This document shows positions 36,504 through 44,469 of a stretch of 59,188 nucleotides of DNA, one piece after another. Origin of the DNA: Candidatus Minthosoma equi (GTDB lineage Bacteria > Bacteroidota > Bacteroidia > Bacteroidales > Bacteroidaceae); contig JAGHUI010000051.1 of NCBI GenBank assembly GCA_018064885.1, positions 1 through 59,188 on the forward strand. Reading direction: 5' to 3'. The notes beneath the pieces were generated by a model, which searched no databases, was not told the origin of the DNA, and was given only the letters and a program-made list of their open reading frames with translations. The first letter of the stretch is position 1, and each line of letters opens with the position of its first letter. The position numbers were made by a program, and so were the translations under genes.

Positions 36504-37529
36504 ATGAACAACAGAAACCACGCTTTTGACCTCCTTTGCGGTCTTTGTATTCTTCGTATGATAATGCTGCATGCTATAAGCAGCTGCGGCTATCGCGATG
36601 AATATTGGTTCACGAAGGTCATGGCATGGTCATTCTTCTTCATGTCATTTTTCTTCTTCAAGGCAGGATATTTCAACAAAGGCGTTTCTGGCAAGACATT
36701 ACCATACATAAAGGACAGAATCAAGAGACTATTAACACCTTATTTCGTTTGGGGAGCGATAGGAAGCGTTATCTATTTCTCATTTCTATTCCTTTGCCCA
36801 GACCATTTTGACAAATTCCGCAAAGCATTGAATTTACATCATTTATGGGAGGACAGCCATTTCTATGGCAACCCTCCCGTGTGGTTCTTGTTTTCTTTCT
36901 TCAGCTCATACATCTTGGCTCATTTCCTTGACAAATACCTGCTTTCAACGAAAGTGAGATGGATTGGACATCTGCTGATATTGGCATTTCCTTTCGTCAG
37001 CTACTATTTCTGGAGGATGCATAATCCATTGTGGATGAGTCTCAACAACGTATTCATGGGCGTGTTCTTTTTCTATTTAGGAAGAGTTTGGAAGTGGCTG
37101 CAGACGCAAGTCAACAGAAAATGGCTTATTGCCATAAGCATTCTACTCATTGCCGAATTTATCGTAGGCAACAAGCTCTGGCACGGAGAATATGATATGA
37201 GTCTTAACAAATTCGTACAAAATCCATTTGGAGCAGGAGTCAACACGGTGTGTGCCCTTGTTGGAATTTCAGGACTTTTGCTCGCATTGCCACTAAAGCG
37301 CATACCAGTTATCGGCTACATCGGAGAACATTCAATGGTGTTCTTCGTAGCACACTATCCGCTGATAATTCTTTATGCTTTCACCCACATGGTGTTTGGT
37401 CGCAGCGTGGCACATCATTGGGATGAATTTGCATTGATGATGGCATTTATTCTCATAACATGTGCTTGGTTAGTACCTTATGTGGAAAAAAATCCATTCC
37501 TTAGTGGTCGTTTTCCTAAAAAGCAGTAA
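36504..37529 (+). CDS. Acyltransferase family 3 membrane protein (tandem copy 1)
   Basis: A 341-residue integral membrane O-acyltransferase with about ten helices, starting NNRNHAFDLLCGLCILRMIMLH, the first-helix His/Arg signature of Acyltransferase_3 (OafA-like). Such proteins typically acetylate a glycan hydroxyl from cytoplasmic acyl-CoA. FFFFKAGYFNKGVSG, KRLLTPYFVWG and VPYVEKNPFLSG are shared with the next gene, showing a tandem duplication. It starts 3 bp after the LtaS-like gene. Confidence 0.88.
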   Translation: MNNRNHAFDLLCGLCILRMIMLHAISSCGYRDEYWFTKVMAWSFFFMSFFFFKAGYFNKGVSGKTLPYIKDRIKRLLTPYFVWGAIGSVIYFSFLFLCPDHFDKFRKALNLHHLWEDSHFYGNPPVWFLFSFFSSYILAHFLDKYLLSTKVRWIGHLLILAFPFVSYYFWRMHNPLWMSLNNVFMGVFFFYLGRVWKWLQTQVNRKWLIAISILLIAEFIVGNKLWHGEYDMSLNKFVQNPFGAGVNTVCALVGISGLLLALPLKRIPVIGYIGEHSMVFFVAHYPLIILYAFTHMVFGRSVAHHWDEFALMMAFILITCAWLVPYVEKNPFLSGRFPKKQ

Positions 37530-37534
37530 CTTTG
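37527..37534 (+). promoter_or_regulatory. Possible internal -7 element
   Basis: TAACTTTG begins on the TAA stop codon of the first acyltransferase. A 60-bp gap, the longest in the operon, separates it from the next start. The -33 side is weak. Confidence 0.35.
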
Positions 37535-37589
37535 CAAGGAGAGTACACATATATATAATTATACACAACATTTCATAATTCGTAAATCT

Positions 37590-38609
37590 TTGAAAGAGCG
37601 CAACCATACTTTCGATTTTCTGTGCGGTATCTGCATCATACGAATGATAACGCTGCACACTATCACGTTCTGTGGACATAAGGGCGACGACTGGTGGTCA
37701 ACCGTCATGGCATGGTCGTTCTTTTTCATGTGTTTCTTCTTTTTCAAGGCAGGATACTTCAACAAAACTGTCAGCGGAGACACAAAAGCCTACATCAAGG
37801 ACAAGGCCAAGCGCCTGCTTGTCCCTTATGTTGTTTGGGGATCAATAGGCTTTGTTGTTTATATGATATATCTCCCATTCGAGATGAAGCGATACGGCAA
37901 CCCTATAGAACCGATGAGCTGGGATCACTTGTGGAGGACAAGCGCCTTTTGGGGCAACGAACCTGTGTGGTTCCTGTTCTCGTTCTTCTCAGCCTACATT
38001 CTGGTGCATTTCATAAAGAAAATACACATTATCAAGCCGATATCCGTATTCCAAACAGTAGTTATCCTTGCATGCCCATTCATCAGCTATTTCATGTGGA
38101 CACTCGACAATCCTCTGCCAATGAGTCTCGGCAACGTGTTCATGGGTGTGTTCTTTTTCAACATGGGACGCACCTGGCATTGGGTTCTTGACCATTTGAA
38201 CCGTCGCAATGCCTTGCTGATATGCGGAACCATGATTGGCGTGTTCGTATTCCTGAATATCATCTGGCATGGAGAATACGTGATGAGCACAAACCGTTTT
38301 GAGGGCAACTGTCTGGCGGCATTCATCAACACGGTCATCATTCTGCTTGGCCTGTCTGGATTCCTTCTCAAGCTGCCAATAAAACACATTCCTGTCATCA
38401 ACTACATAGGTCAGCATTCAATGGTGTATTTCGTATGCCACTACCCTATTCTTCAGTTCTATCGCTTCACACATATCTGCTTCGGACATAGCATTTATGG
38501 CAGATATGATGATTTCATAGTGCTTCTTGTATTTGTATTTTGTATATGCACTTGGCTCGTCCCATACGTTGAGAAAGTGCCATACCTTAGCGGAAGATGG
38601 AAAAAATGA
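37590..38609 (+). CDS. Acyltransferase family 3 membrane protein (tandem copy 2, TTG start)
   Basis: A 339-residue paralogue of the preceding gene with the same helix pattern and motifs (RNHTFDFLCGICIIRMITLH, FFFFKAGYFNKTVSG, KRLLVPYVVWG, VPYVEKVPYLSGRW). The homology with copy 1 extends to the very first residues, which fixes the start at a TTG codon at 37590. The stop overlaps the start of the GT14 gene by 13 bp. It probably acetylates a different position or sugar from copy 1 (inference). Confidence 0.87.
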   Translation: MKERNHTFDFLCGICIIRMITLHTITFCGHKGDDWWSTVMAWSFFFMCFFFFKAGYFNKTVSGDTKAYIKDKAKRLLVPYVVWGSIGFVVYMIYLPFEMKRYGNPIEPMSWDHLWRTSAFWGNEPVWFLFSFFSAYILVHFIKKIHIIKPISVFQTVVILACPFISYFMWTLDNPLPMSLGNVFMGVFFFNMGRTWHWVLDHLNRRNALLICGTMIGVFVFLNIIWHGEYVMSTNRFEGNCLAAFINTVIILLGLSGFLLKLPIKHIPVINYIGQHSMVYFVCHYPILQFYRFTHICFGHSIYGRYDDFIVLLVFVFCICTWLVPYVEKVPYLSGRWKK

Positions 38610-39505
38610 CCCTAGCATATCTCATATCAGCCCACACCGATGCTCCTCAGCTGAAAAGACTTGTGGACGCATTGAATCAGGATGCCCATTTCTTTATTCA
38701 TATTGACAAGAAAACGGACATCACAAAATTCACATCTATAATTCAAGGAGAAAACATTCACTTTCTTGATAACAGGGTTGATGTGCGCTGGGGAACAATA
38801 CTTGAAGTTGAATATCAGATGAATCTCATTGCCGCTGCGATAGACTATCCCAAGCATTTTGACCGCTTGATAACTCTCAGCGGCATGGATTATCCTCTAT
38901 GGAGTAACAAGCGTATCCATCAGTATTTCCGCGAGATAGGAGACAAGGAAATACTCACTGGCTGCGACCTTGCCTCTCCAGATGTTTCTCCAAAACATAC
39001 TGCAATATACCGCCTTGCACGTCCTTTCTTTGCCCTTTCATGCTTCGGCAACAAAGGCAACCAGCGACTTAGCATAGCTTGCCGAAAGGTGCTCGGAGCC
39101 TTGGGAGTGAAGAAAAGTCTCACATTGCCTAATGGCTGGCATCTTTACAAAGGTGCTGCTTGGTGGGCAATATCGGAAGATTTAGGTAGTTACATATTCA
39201 ATACCTATAGAGAGAATGCCGAAGCAAGAGATTATTTCCGAAACTCTTTCGGTCAGGCAGAAACTTTCATACAAACCATAGCGTTCAACTCACCAAAGTG
39301 GGCGGCAAAATGCATGCTCACAAAGGGTGATTATCCTGGACTTGCCGCACTCACCCCTCTGCAATTCATCATCTACGAACCTGTTATCAAGATTATGAAC
39401 GAAACAGATTATGAAACGCTGATGGCAAGCGGCAAGATGTTTACAAGAAAACTCATTTCCTTAGAAAGCGACAAACTCGTACAGCGCCTTGAAACAAGAG
39501 AATAA
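38597..39505 (+). CDS. GT14-type (core-2/I-branching) beta-N-acetylglucosaminyltransferase family protein
   Basis: A 302-residue protein of the Branch family: LAYLISAHTDAPQLKRLVDAL, FFIHIDKKTD, WGTILEVEYQMNLIAAAI, FDRLITLSGMDYPL and YKGAAWWAIS are characteristic. Family members add N-acetylglucosamine or xylose in beta-1,6 or related branch linkages; bacterial versions occur in capsule and LPS loci. A second ATG at 38606 (MTLAYLIS) is an equally good start. It overlaps both neighbours, 13 bp upstream and 17 bp downstream. Confidence 0.85.
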   Translation: MEKMTLAYLISAHTDAPQLKRLVDALNQDAHFFIHIDKKTDITKFTSIIQGENIHFLDNRVDVRWGTILEVEYQMNLIAAAIDYPKHFDRLITLSGMDYPLWSNKRIHQYFREIGDKEILTGCDLASPDVSPKHTAIYRLARPFFALSCFGNKGNQRLSIACRKVLGALGVKKSLTLPNGWHLYKGAAWWAISEDLGSYIFNTYRENAEARDYFRNSFGQAETFIQTIAFNSPKWAAKCMLTKGDYPGLAALTPLQFIIYEPVIKIMNETDYETLMASGKMFTRKLISLESDKLVQRLETRE

Positions 39506-40562
39506 CAGCAGATTAGAGTGGTTGGATGCCATGCGCGGATTCACAATGATACTCGTTGTAGCGTATCATGTGGCGCAGATGTCCTTCTGTGAGTCGGAAA
39601 AGATTTCTGCCTCACTGCCTTTCCTTGTGCTATTCCGCATGCCTCTGTTCTTCTTTGTCAGCGGCTTTCTTGCATATAAGGCAAAATGGATATGGACTCC
39701 AATGAGTTTCTGTCAGTTAACATGGAAAAAAATCAAGGTTCAGATTATTCCTGCATTAGTATTCCTGTGCGCTTTTATCGTTCTAAGAGGACAGCACGAC
39801 TTTGGCGAGGGATTCCTCAACTGCATGAAGACTCCGACAAAAGGAGGCTACTGGTTCACATGGGTGCTTTTGCAGATGTTCCTTATATATTATGTTGTGG
39901 CAATAATCGCTCAAAAGTTGCGAAGTCATGTGCCTGTCATAATCTTATGGGCAGCATCTCTCTTTGCATATCTGTCACTATACATGCCGCAGGAATTTGG
40001 CAAGTGGTACAAAACAGACTTCATGATGTACAGCTCATTCTATGAAACACTGAAATTCATGCACTTCTTCGTCATAGGCAACATCGTCCACCGCTATTGG
40101 AATCAGGTACAGCAACTGTTTGACAAGCGTTGGTTCTTCCCCGTAGTGGCAGTGTTTGCTTTCCTTTGCTGTGCTGACATTTTCCGTTGGCACACAATGA
40201 AACTGGAGTGGACAAATATGCCTAAAACATTGGCAATGTACACATTGATGTTCATTGTGCTGATGACATTCCGCCACTATAAAGATCTTTTCTCAAAAGA
40301 GAAGCAACTTGGCAAAGCATTGCAGTATATTGGCACTCGTACTCTTGACATTTATCTGCTGCACTTCATCCTTTTGCCAAAATTGCCACAGGTGGGCGAA
40401 TGGTTGAACTCCAACCATCCTAACTTCGTAATAGACATAGTTCTGGCAGGCAGCATAGCTCTCATAGTTATTGCTTTCTGCTTGCTCATCAGCAACATAC
40501 TTCGTGTGAGTCCTATATTGCAGGAATATCTCTTTGGACGTCCAGCACCTAAAAAACAGTAA
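39489..40562 (+). CDS. Acyltransferase family 3 membrane protein (third copy, TTG start)
   Basis: A 357-residue integral membrane acyltransferase with about ten helices. RLEWLDAMRGFTMILVVAYHV is the canonical first-helix motif and LFFFVSGFLAYKAK is the second. It is more distant from the tandem pair at 36504-38609, so it is not a product of that duplication. Starting at the TTG at 39489 gives a full N-terminus and a 17-bp overlap with GT14; the first ATG (39530) would cut into the motif. It likely adds an acyl group to the same glycan. Confidence 0.85.
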   Translation: MKQENNSRLEWLDAMRGFTMILVVAYHVAQMSFCESEKISASLPFLVLFRMPLFFFVSGFLAYKAKWIWTPMSFCQLTWKKIKVQIIPALVFLCAFIVLRGQHDFGEGFLNCMKTPTKGGYWFTWVLLQMFLIYYVVAIIAQKLRSHVPVIILWAASLFAYLSLYMPQEFGKWYKTDFMMYSSFYETLKFMHFFVIGNIVHRYWNQVQQLFDKRWFFPVVAVFAFLCCADIFRWHTMKLEWTNMPKTLAMYTLMFIVLMTFRHYKDLFSKEKQLGKALQYIGTRTLDIYLLHFILLPKLPQVGEWLNSNHPNFVIDIVLAGSIALIVIAFCLLISNILRVSPILQEYLFGRPAPKKQ

Positions 40563-40568
40563 TCACTC

Positions 40569-41387
40569 ATGAACAATACATATTTAAAAGAATACGTAAA
40601 GGCTAATCTCCGTCCATGCCAACTGAAGCAGCTGAGCATACTTGAGGTGATTGATGACATTTGTCGCAAGCACAATATTGAGTATTGGCTTGACGGGGGA
40701 ACACTTCTCGGTGCTGTACGCCATGGAGGTTTCATTCCCTGGGATGACGACATTGACATTGCCATGCGCAAGGAAGCGCTTGAAAAGTTCATCAAGGTAG
40801 CACCTGCAGAGCTTCCCGACAACCTTTTCTTACAAACCCCAGAAAGCGATCCGCAATCAAAAGAGCCAATCATAAAGGTGCGCGATCTCAACTCTCTCTA
40901 CATTGAAAGCACCGACACGTTCAACGCTGAATATCAGAAAGGTCTCTATGTGGACATATTCCCTTTCATCGACTACCCTTCTGTATCTAAATCATTCGTA
41001 AAGAAGGTAGCAAAGGGTATTTCTGTCAGCTACAGCATTCTTCATGCTCAGCATTACTATTCATTGCGCTCATTCTTCGAGTTCTTCTATTTCGGAGCAA
41101 AATACCTGCTGCTGAATGCTATCTGGAGCATGGCAAGCGTTGTAAAATCACACGACACATACATCTCTAACATACTCATAAACAACGGCTACGGCATCAT
41201 GCATCGTCAGGACTCTATCTTTCCTCTTGGCACGATAGAGTTTGAAGGAAAGACATTCTCCGCACCTGGCAACCCCGACGCTTACCTTAAGGATCTCTTC
41301 CGCAACTACATGGAGATTCCACCAGAGGACAAGCGCCACATACATGCAATATACGTCCAGCCAACCCTAAATGTCCAAACATCCTAA
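40569..41387 (+). CDS. LicD family phosphotransferase (copy 3)
   Basis: A 272-residue LicD protein with GGTLLGAVRHGGFIPWDDD near residues 38-56 and GLYVDIFPFID near 125. The C-terminal half differs strongly from the copies at 2053 and 4798 and lacks their YGDYM motif form (it has FRNYMEIPPED). It is immediately upstream of the IspD/TarI-like and SDR genes (2 and 6 bp gaps), which suggests its donor is a CDP-alditol or CDP-deoxysugar rather than the product of the LicC-like enzyme at 4024. Confidence 0.88.
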   Translation: MNNTYLKEYVKANLRPCQLKQLSILEVIDDICRKHNIEYWLDGGTLLGAVRHGGFIPWDDDIDIAMRKEALEKFIKVAPAELPDNLFLQTPESDPQSKEPIIKVRDLNSLYIESTDTFNAEYQKGLYVDIFPFIDYPSVSKSFVKKVAKGISVSYSILHAQHYYSLRSFFEFFYFGAKYLLLNAIWSMASVVKSHDTYISNILINNGYGIMHRQDSIFPLGTIEFEGKTFSAPGNPDAYLKDLFRNYMEIPPEDKRHIHAIYVQPTLNVQTS

Positions 41388-41389
41388 TC

Positions 41390-42112
41390 ATGAACATAGC
41401 AATAATAATCGCCGGCGGCGTGGGAAACCGCATGGGGCAAGACATCCCGAAACAGTTTATCAATGTGTACGACAAGCCTGTGCTAATCTATACACTTGAG
41501 AGTTTTCAACGCCACTCACAGATTGACGCCATTGAAGTTGTGTGCATTGAAGGCTGGGAAAACATGGTGCAAGCATACGCCAACCAGTTCAATATCACCA
41601 AACTGAAATGGATTGTCGGCGCAGGCAACTCTGCTCAGGAGTCTATCCGCAATGGCGTGTATAACCTTGAAGGAAAGGTGAACGATAACGACAATATCAT
41701 TATTCATGACGGCATCCGCCCTCTCATAGAGCCATCCGTACTGAGCGATGTGATTGCTAAATGCGATGAGTTTGGCAATGGAGTGACTTCCATGCCTTAC
41801 AACGAGCAGATTTTCATTGTAAACCCTGAAGACGAGACAACAACGGTTGATTACATTCCTCGCGAGACTCTCCGCCGTGTGGCTACTCCACAAGCTTATA
41901 AATTCCGTCTTCTTGATGACAAATATCATGAGGCATACGAGAAGGAAATAGGCATATACGGATCTGCATACACTAACACCATGATGGTGCAACTCGGTGA
42001 GAAACTGCATTTTGCGGCAGGATCTGACAAAAACATAAAGCTGACCACCAAGGATGATCTTGAGATGTTCAAGAGTTATCTGAAGATGGATAAAGACAAC
42101 TGGCTGAAGTAA
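41390..42112 (+). CDS. IspD/TarI family cytidylyltransferase
   Basis: A 240-residue enzyme with AIIIAGGVGNRMGQDIPKQF (CTP-binding loop) at the N-terminus, HDGIRPLIEP near residues 105-114 and RRVATPQAYKF near 160-170. These fit IspD and its paralogue TarI, which makes CDP-ribitol. Position between licD and an SDR gene in a glycan operon favours CDP-alditol formation. A housekeeping MEP role alongside dxs (6521) is possible but not supported by context. The phospho-alcohol substrate is unknown. Confidence 0.85.
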   Translation: MNIAIIIAGGVGNRMGQDIPKQFINVYDKPVLIYTLESFQRHSQIDAIEVVCIEGWENMVQAYANQFNITKLKWIVGAGNSAQESIRNGVYNLEGKVNDNDNIIIHDGIRPLIEPSVLSDVIAKCDEFGNGVTSMPYNEQIFIVNPEDETTTVDYIPRETLRRVATPQAYKFRLLDDKYHEAYEKEIGIYGSAYTNTMMVQLGEKLHFAAGSDKNIKLTTKDDLEMFKSYLKMDKDNWLK

Positions 42113-42118
42113 AACAAG

Positions 42119-43138
42119 ATGAACAAAAGCAATCCTTTATATAAAGAAGATTTAGCACGCATCCTTGCAACAAAGGATATTGAAAGGCTGAAAGGCAAAA
42201 GTTTTCTCATCACAGGTGCCACAGGACTGCTGGGCATGTGCATGATTGATGCACTCATGGCATTGGGAGAGGTTACTATCTACGCTGTAGGACGCAGCAA
42301 GCAGAAGGCTGCGGATAGACTTGGCGAGTATTTTGAAAATCCTCTCTTCCATTTCATTGAGCAGGATGTGTGCAATCCACTGCCTGACGATGTGACTGTT
42401 GACTACATCGTCCCAGGAGCAAGCAACACTCATCCTTTGGCTTATTCGCAATATCCTATTGAGACTATAATGATAAACATCAAGGGAGCAGAGCATGCCC
42501 TTGAGAAAGCCCTTCAATGCGACGCCACCGTGCTTTACCCTTCTACTGTTGAAGTCTATGGCAACGCTATCGGCCAGGATGTTTTCACAGAAGACTACAC
42601 AGGAAAACTGAACCTTGCAAACAGCCGTTCTTGCTACACGGAAAGCAAACGAGTAAGCGAAGCTATGTGCCAATCGTACATTGCCGAAAAGGGTGCGAAA
42701 GTAAAGATTGTTCGCCTCTCACGCATCTTCGGGCCATCCACACTTCCTACCGACACAAAAGCATCTTCACAGTTCATCAACAAGGCTATTGCTGGTGAAG
42801 ATATCGTATTGAAAAGCAAAGGAGAACAGTATTTCTCTTACACCTACATGGCTGATGCCGTATCTGCTATGCTTCACGTTCTTCTGCATGGAGAATATGG
42901 AGTGGCATACAACATTTCCGCCGAAGGATGCAATGTCCATCTTAAAGACTTTGCCCGTCTCTGTGCAGAAGCAGCAGGCAAGCAAGTCATCTTCGATCTT
43001 CCAAGCGAAACAGAACAGAAAGGCTTCTCCATTGCCACACAAGCCATCCTCGACAACACACGCATAAAAGGAATCGGCTGGCAGCCTCAATACGCAATGA
43101 AAGATGCCCTAGAGCGCACAATAAAGATATTGAAATAA
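42119..43138 (+). CDS. NAD-dependent epimerase/dehydratase (extended SDR) of the CDP module
   Basis: A 339-residue extended SDR. SFLITGATGLLGMCMIDAL gives the NAD-binding motif near residues 28-46, LYPSTVEVYG the Ser site near 139, and CYTESKRVSE the Tyr-x3-Lys near 166-175. RLSRIFGPS is near 195. It differs from the short-chain TarJ-type ribitol dehydrogenase, so the CDP-linked product may be modified after activation, for example a deoxy or keto sugar, rather than plain ribitol (inference). It is tightly linked to licD copy 3 and the IspD/TarI-like gene. Confidence 0.87.
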   Translation: MNKSNPLYKEDLARILATKDIERLKGKSFLITGATGLLGMCMIDALMALGEVTIYAVGRSKQKAADRLGEYFENPLFHFIEQDVCNPLPDDVTVDYIVPGASNTHPLAYSQYPIETIMINIKGAEHALEKALQCDATVLYPSTVEVYGNAIGQDVFTEDYTGKLNLANSRSCYTESKRVSEAMCQSYIAEKGAKVKIVRLSRIFGPSTLPTDTKASSQFINKAIAGEDIVLKSKGEQYFSYTYMADAVSAMLHVLLHGEYGVAYNISAEGCNVHLKDFARLCAEAAGKQVIFDLPSETEQKGFSIATQAILDNTRIKGIGWQPQYAMKDALERTIKILK

Positions 43139-43164
43139 ATCCTCCCCATAAACCCTACTTCAAG

Positions 43165-44172
43165 ATGCAACTGCCCATAGCCATGTTTGTCTATAATCGT
43201 GTGGACAACACCCAGAAAACAATAGAGCATCTCCTTGCCAACACGCTTGCCAAGGAAGCGGAACTCTTTGTCTTCAGCGATGGCGGCAAGAATGAAGAAT
43301 CATGGAAAGCTGTGAACGAGGTGCGCAGATACCTTCACAGCATCAAGGAAACAGTAGATAAGACTGGTGCATTGAAAAGCATGACTATCATTGAGCGTCC
43401 CGAAAACTTTTATCTGGAGCGCAACATAACCGAGGGAATTGCGCAAGTATTTCAGACTTACGACCGCATCATTGTCCTTGAAGACGACATCTGCACCTCA
43501 CCCTACTATCTGCAATATATGAACGATGCTTTTGAAATGTATAAGGACATTCCAAAAGTCATGCACATAGCTGGCTTCACCAATCTGCATTTGATGGATC
43601 AAAAGATAAAAGGAGGTCCTATATCCCGCATGGTCTCCCCCTCTACGGGGGAGATGTCCGAAGGACAGAGAGGGTCTTTTTCCTTCTATTTCACCCCTCA
43701 CATGTCTGGCTGGGGCTGGGGTACATGGCGTGACCGCTGGCAGAAACATTTCATTCACTACAAATCAAGAGCAGAAGCCCTTGAAGGCATGACTGCCGAG
43801 GATCAAGATGCCATACAATACGGCGGTGTGTTCCCTTGCCTGAAAAGTCTTGACAAGGATCCTATCCCTTGGGACATCTGCTGGGAGATAGCAATCTACA
43901 AAGCAGGAGGTCTCTGCTTGACTCCTGCACAAACCATGGTTCGCAACATCGGATTGAAGAACGGCACTCACTTCCGTTCATTCGACATCATCCAGCATTA
44001 TGAGTTCGACCGCGAACCATCACAAACTCCATTACATCTTTCACGAGTAGAGAATCCAGAAAAGAATCCGCAAATAGAATCCCTATTTGCCGAAGCGATA
44101 ACCGACTGGGGAATACGCTATACACCATTTGGAAAAGTTGTCAGATTCATCTACAAAGCATTCAAGAAGTAG
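43165..44172 (+). CDS. GT-A fold glycosyltransferase carrying an in-frame repeat insertion
   Basis: A 335-residue transferase starting LPIAMFVYNRVDNTQKTIEHL, with LFVFSDGGKNEE near residue 34, IIVLEDDICTSPYYLQYMNDA (acidic metal site) near 101-121 and HMSGWGWGTWRDRW near 182-195. Just before that last motif, residues about 157-171 (VSPSTGEMSEGQRGS region) are encoded by a palindromic intergenic-type repeat, see 43632-43678. It is the last gene of the 11-gene operon. Donor and acceptor are unknown. Confidence 0.85.
   Translation: MQLPIAMFVYNRVDNTQKTIEHLLANTLAKEAELFVFSDGGKNEESWKAVNEVRRYLHSIKETVDKTGALKSMTIIERPENFYLERNITEGIAQVFQTYDRIIVLEDDICTSPYYLQYMNDAFEMYKDIPKVMHIAGFTNLHLMDQKIKGGPISRMVSPSTGEMSEGQRGSFSFYFTPHMSGWGWGTWRDRWQKHFIHYKSRAEALEGMTAEDQDAIQYGGVFPCLKSLDKDPIPWDICWEIAIYKAGGLCLTPAQTMVRNIGLKNGTHFRSFDIIQHYEFDREPSQTPLHLSRVENPEKNPQIESLFAEAITDWGIRYTPFGKVVRFIYKAFKK
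43632..43678. repeat. Double-hairpin repeat inside the GT coding sequence
   Basis: TCTCCCCC (43634-43641) pairs perfectly with GGGGGAGA (43647-43654), and TGTCC (43655-43659) with GGACA (43663-43667) around a GAA loop, followed by GAGAGGGTC. It resembles, from memory, a repeat scattered between genes in Bacteroidetes. Here it is read through in frame. Confidence 0.85.
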
Positions 44173-44235
44173 CATACCCGCAAATACCGAGGTATGATAC
44201 CACGTTTTCTTGCCCACTTTTACCTGCATGTTATC

Positions 44236-44321
44236 TATATTTCATTATTTGAAACGTACGTTTCATTGTTTGAAATATACATTTCGTTGTTTGAAATGTA
44301 CGTTTCAAACAATGAAATGTA
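44236..44321. repeat. Array B: 21-bp-phased palindromic repeats ending in an inverted copy
   Basis: Three units of exactly 21 bp (44236-44256, 44257-44277, 44278-44298) are followed by an inverted copy (44299-44321). Arms 44278-44296 and 44303-44321 pair over 19 bp with one G-T, loop TGTACG. GAAACGTACGTTTC at a unit junction is itself a perfect palindrome. The unit and layout are those of array A. The flank at 44221-44235 (TACCTGCATGTTATC) resembles the flank of array A. Confidence 0.9.
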
Positions 44322-44416
44322 GCGTAATGCGAGCGTATTGTACTCGCAATATGCAGATAAAGGTATTCGCAATAACGAGCAAATGCCTATAAAACATACG
44401 ATTGCTTTAAAACAAA

Positions 44417-44441
44417 AGAAGGCGGCATAAAGCCGCCTTCT
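44417..44441 (-). terminator. Terminator of the large T9SS surface-protein gene
   Basis: AGAAGGCGGC (44417-44426) pairs perfectly with GCCGCCTTCT (44432-44441), loop ATAAA. On the minus strand the stem is followed by TTTTGTTTTAAAG. Confidence 0.9.
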
Positions 44442-44469
44442 AATTGTTGATATGTTTTGTTAATTATTA

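Noticed and set aside
41390-42112. IspD-like gene as part of the MEP pathway with dxs
   Set aside because: It is 33 kb from dxs and sits inside a LicD/SDR glycan module, so TarI-like use is preferred, though not proven.
44210-44392. 60-residue plus-strand ORF with FHCLKYTF-like repeats
   Set aside because: It is array B translated; there is no start context, and the 21-bp period explains the peptide repeat.
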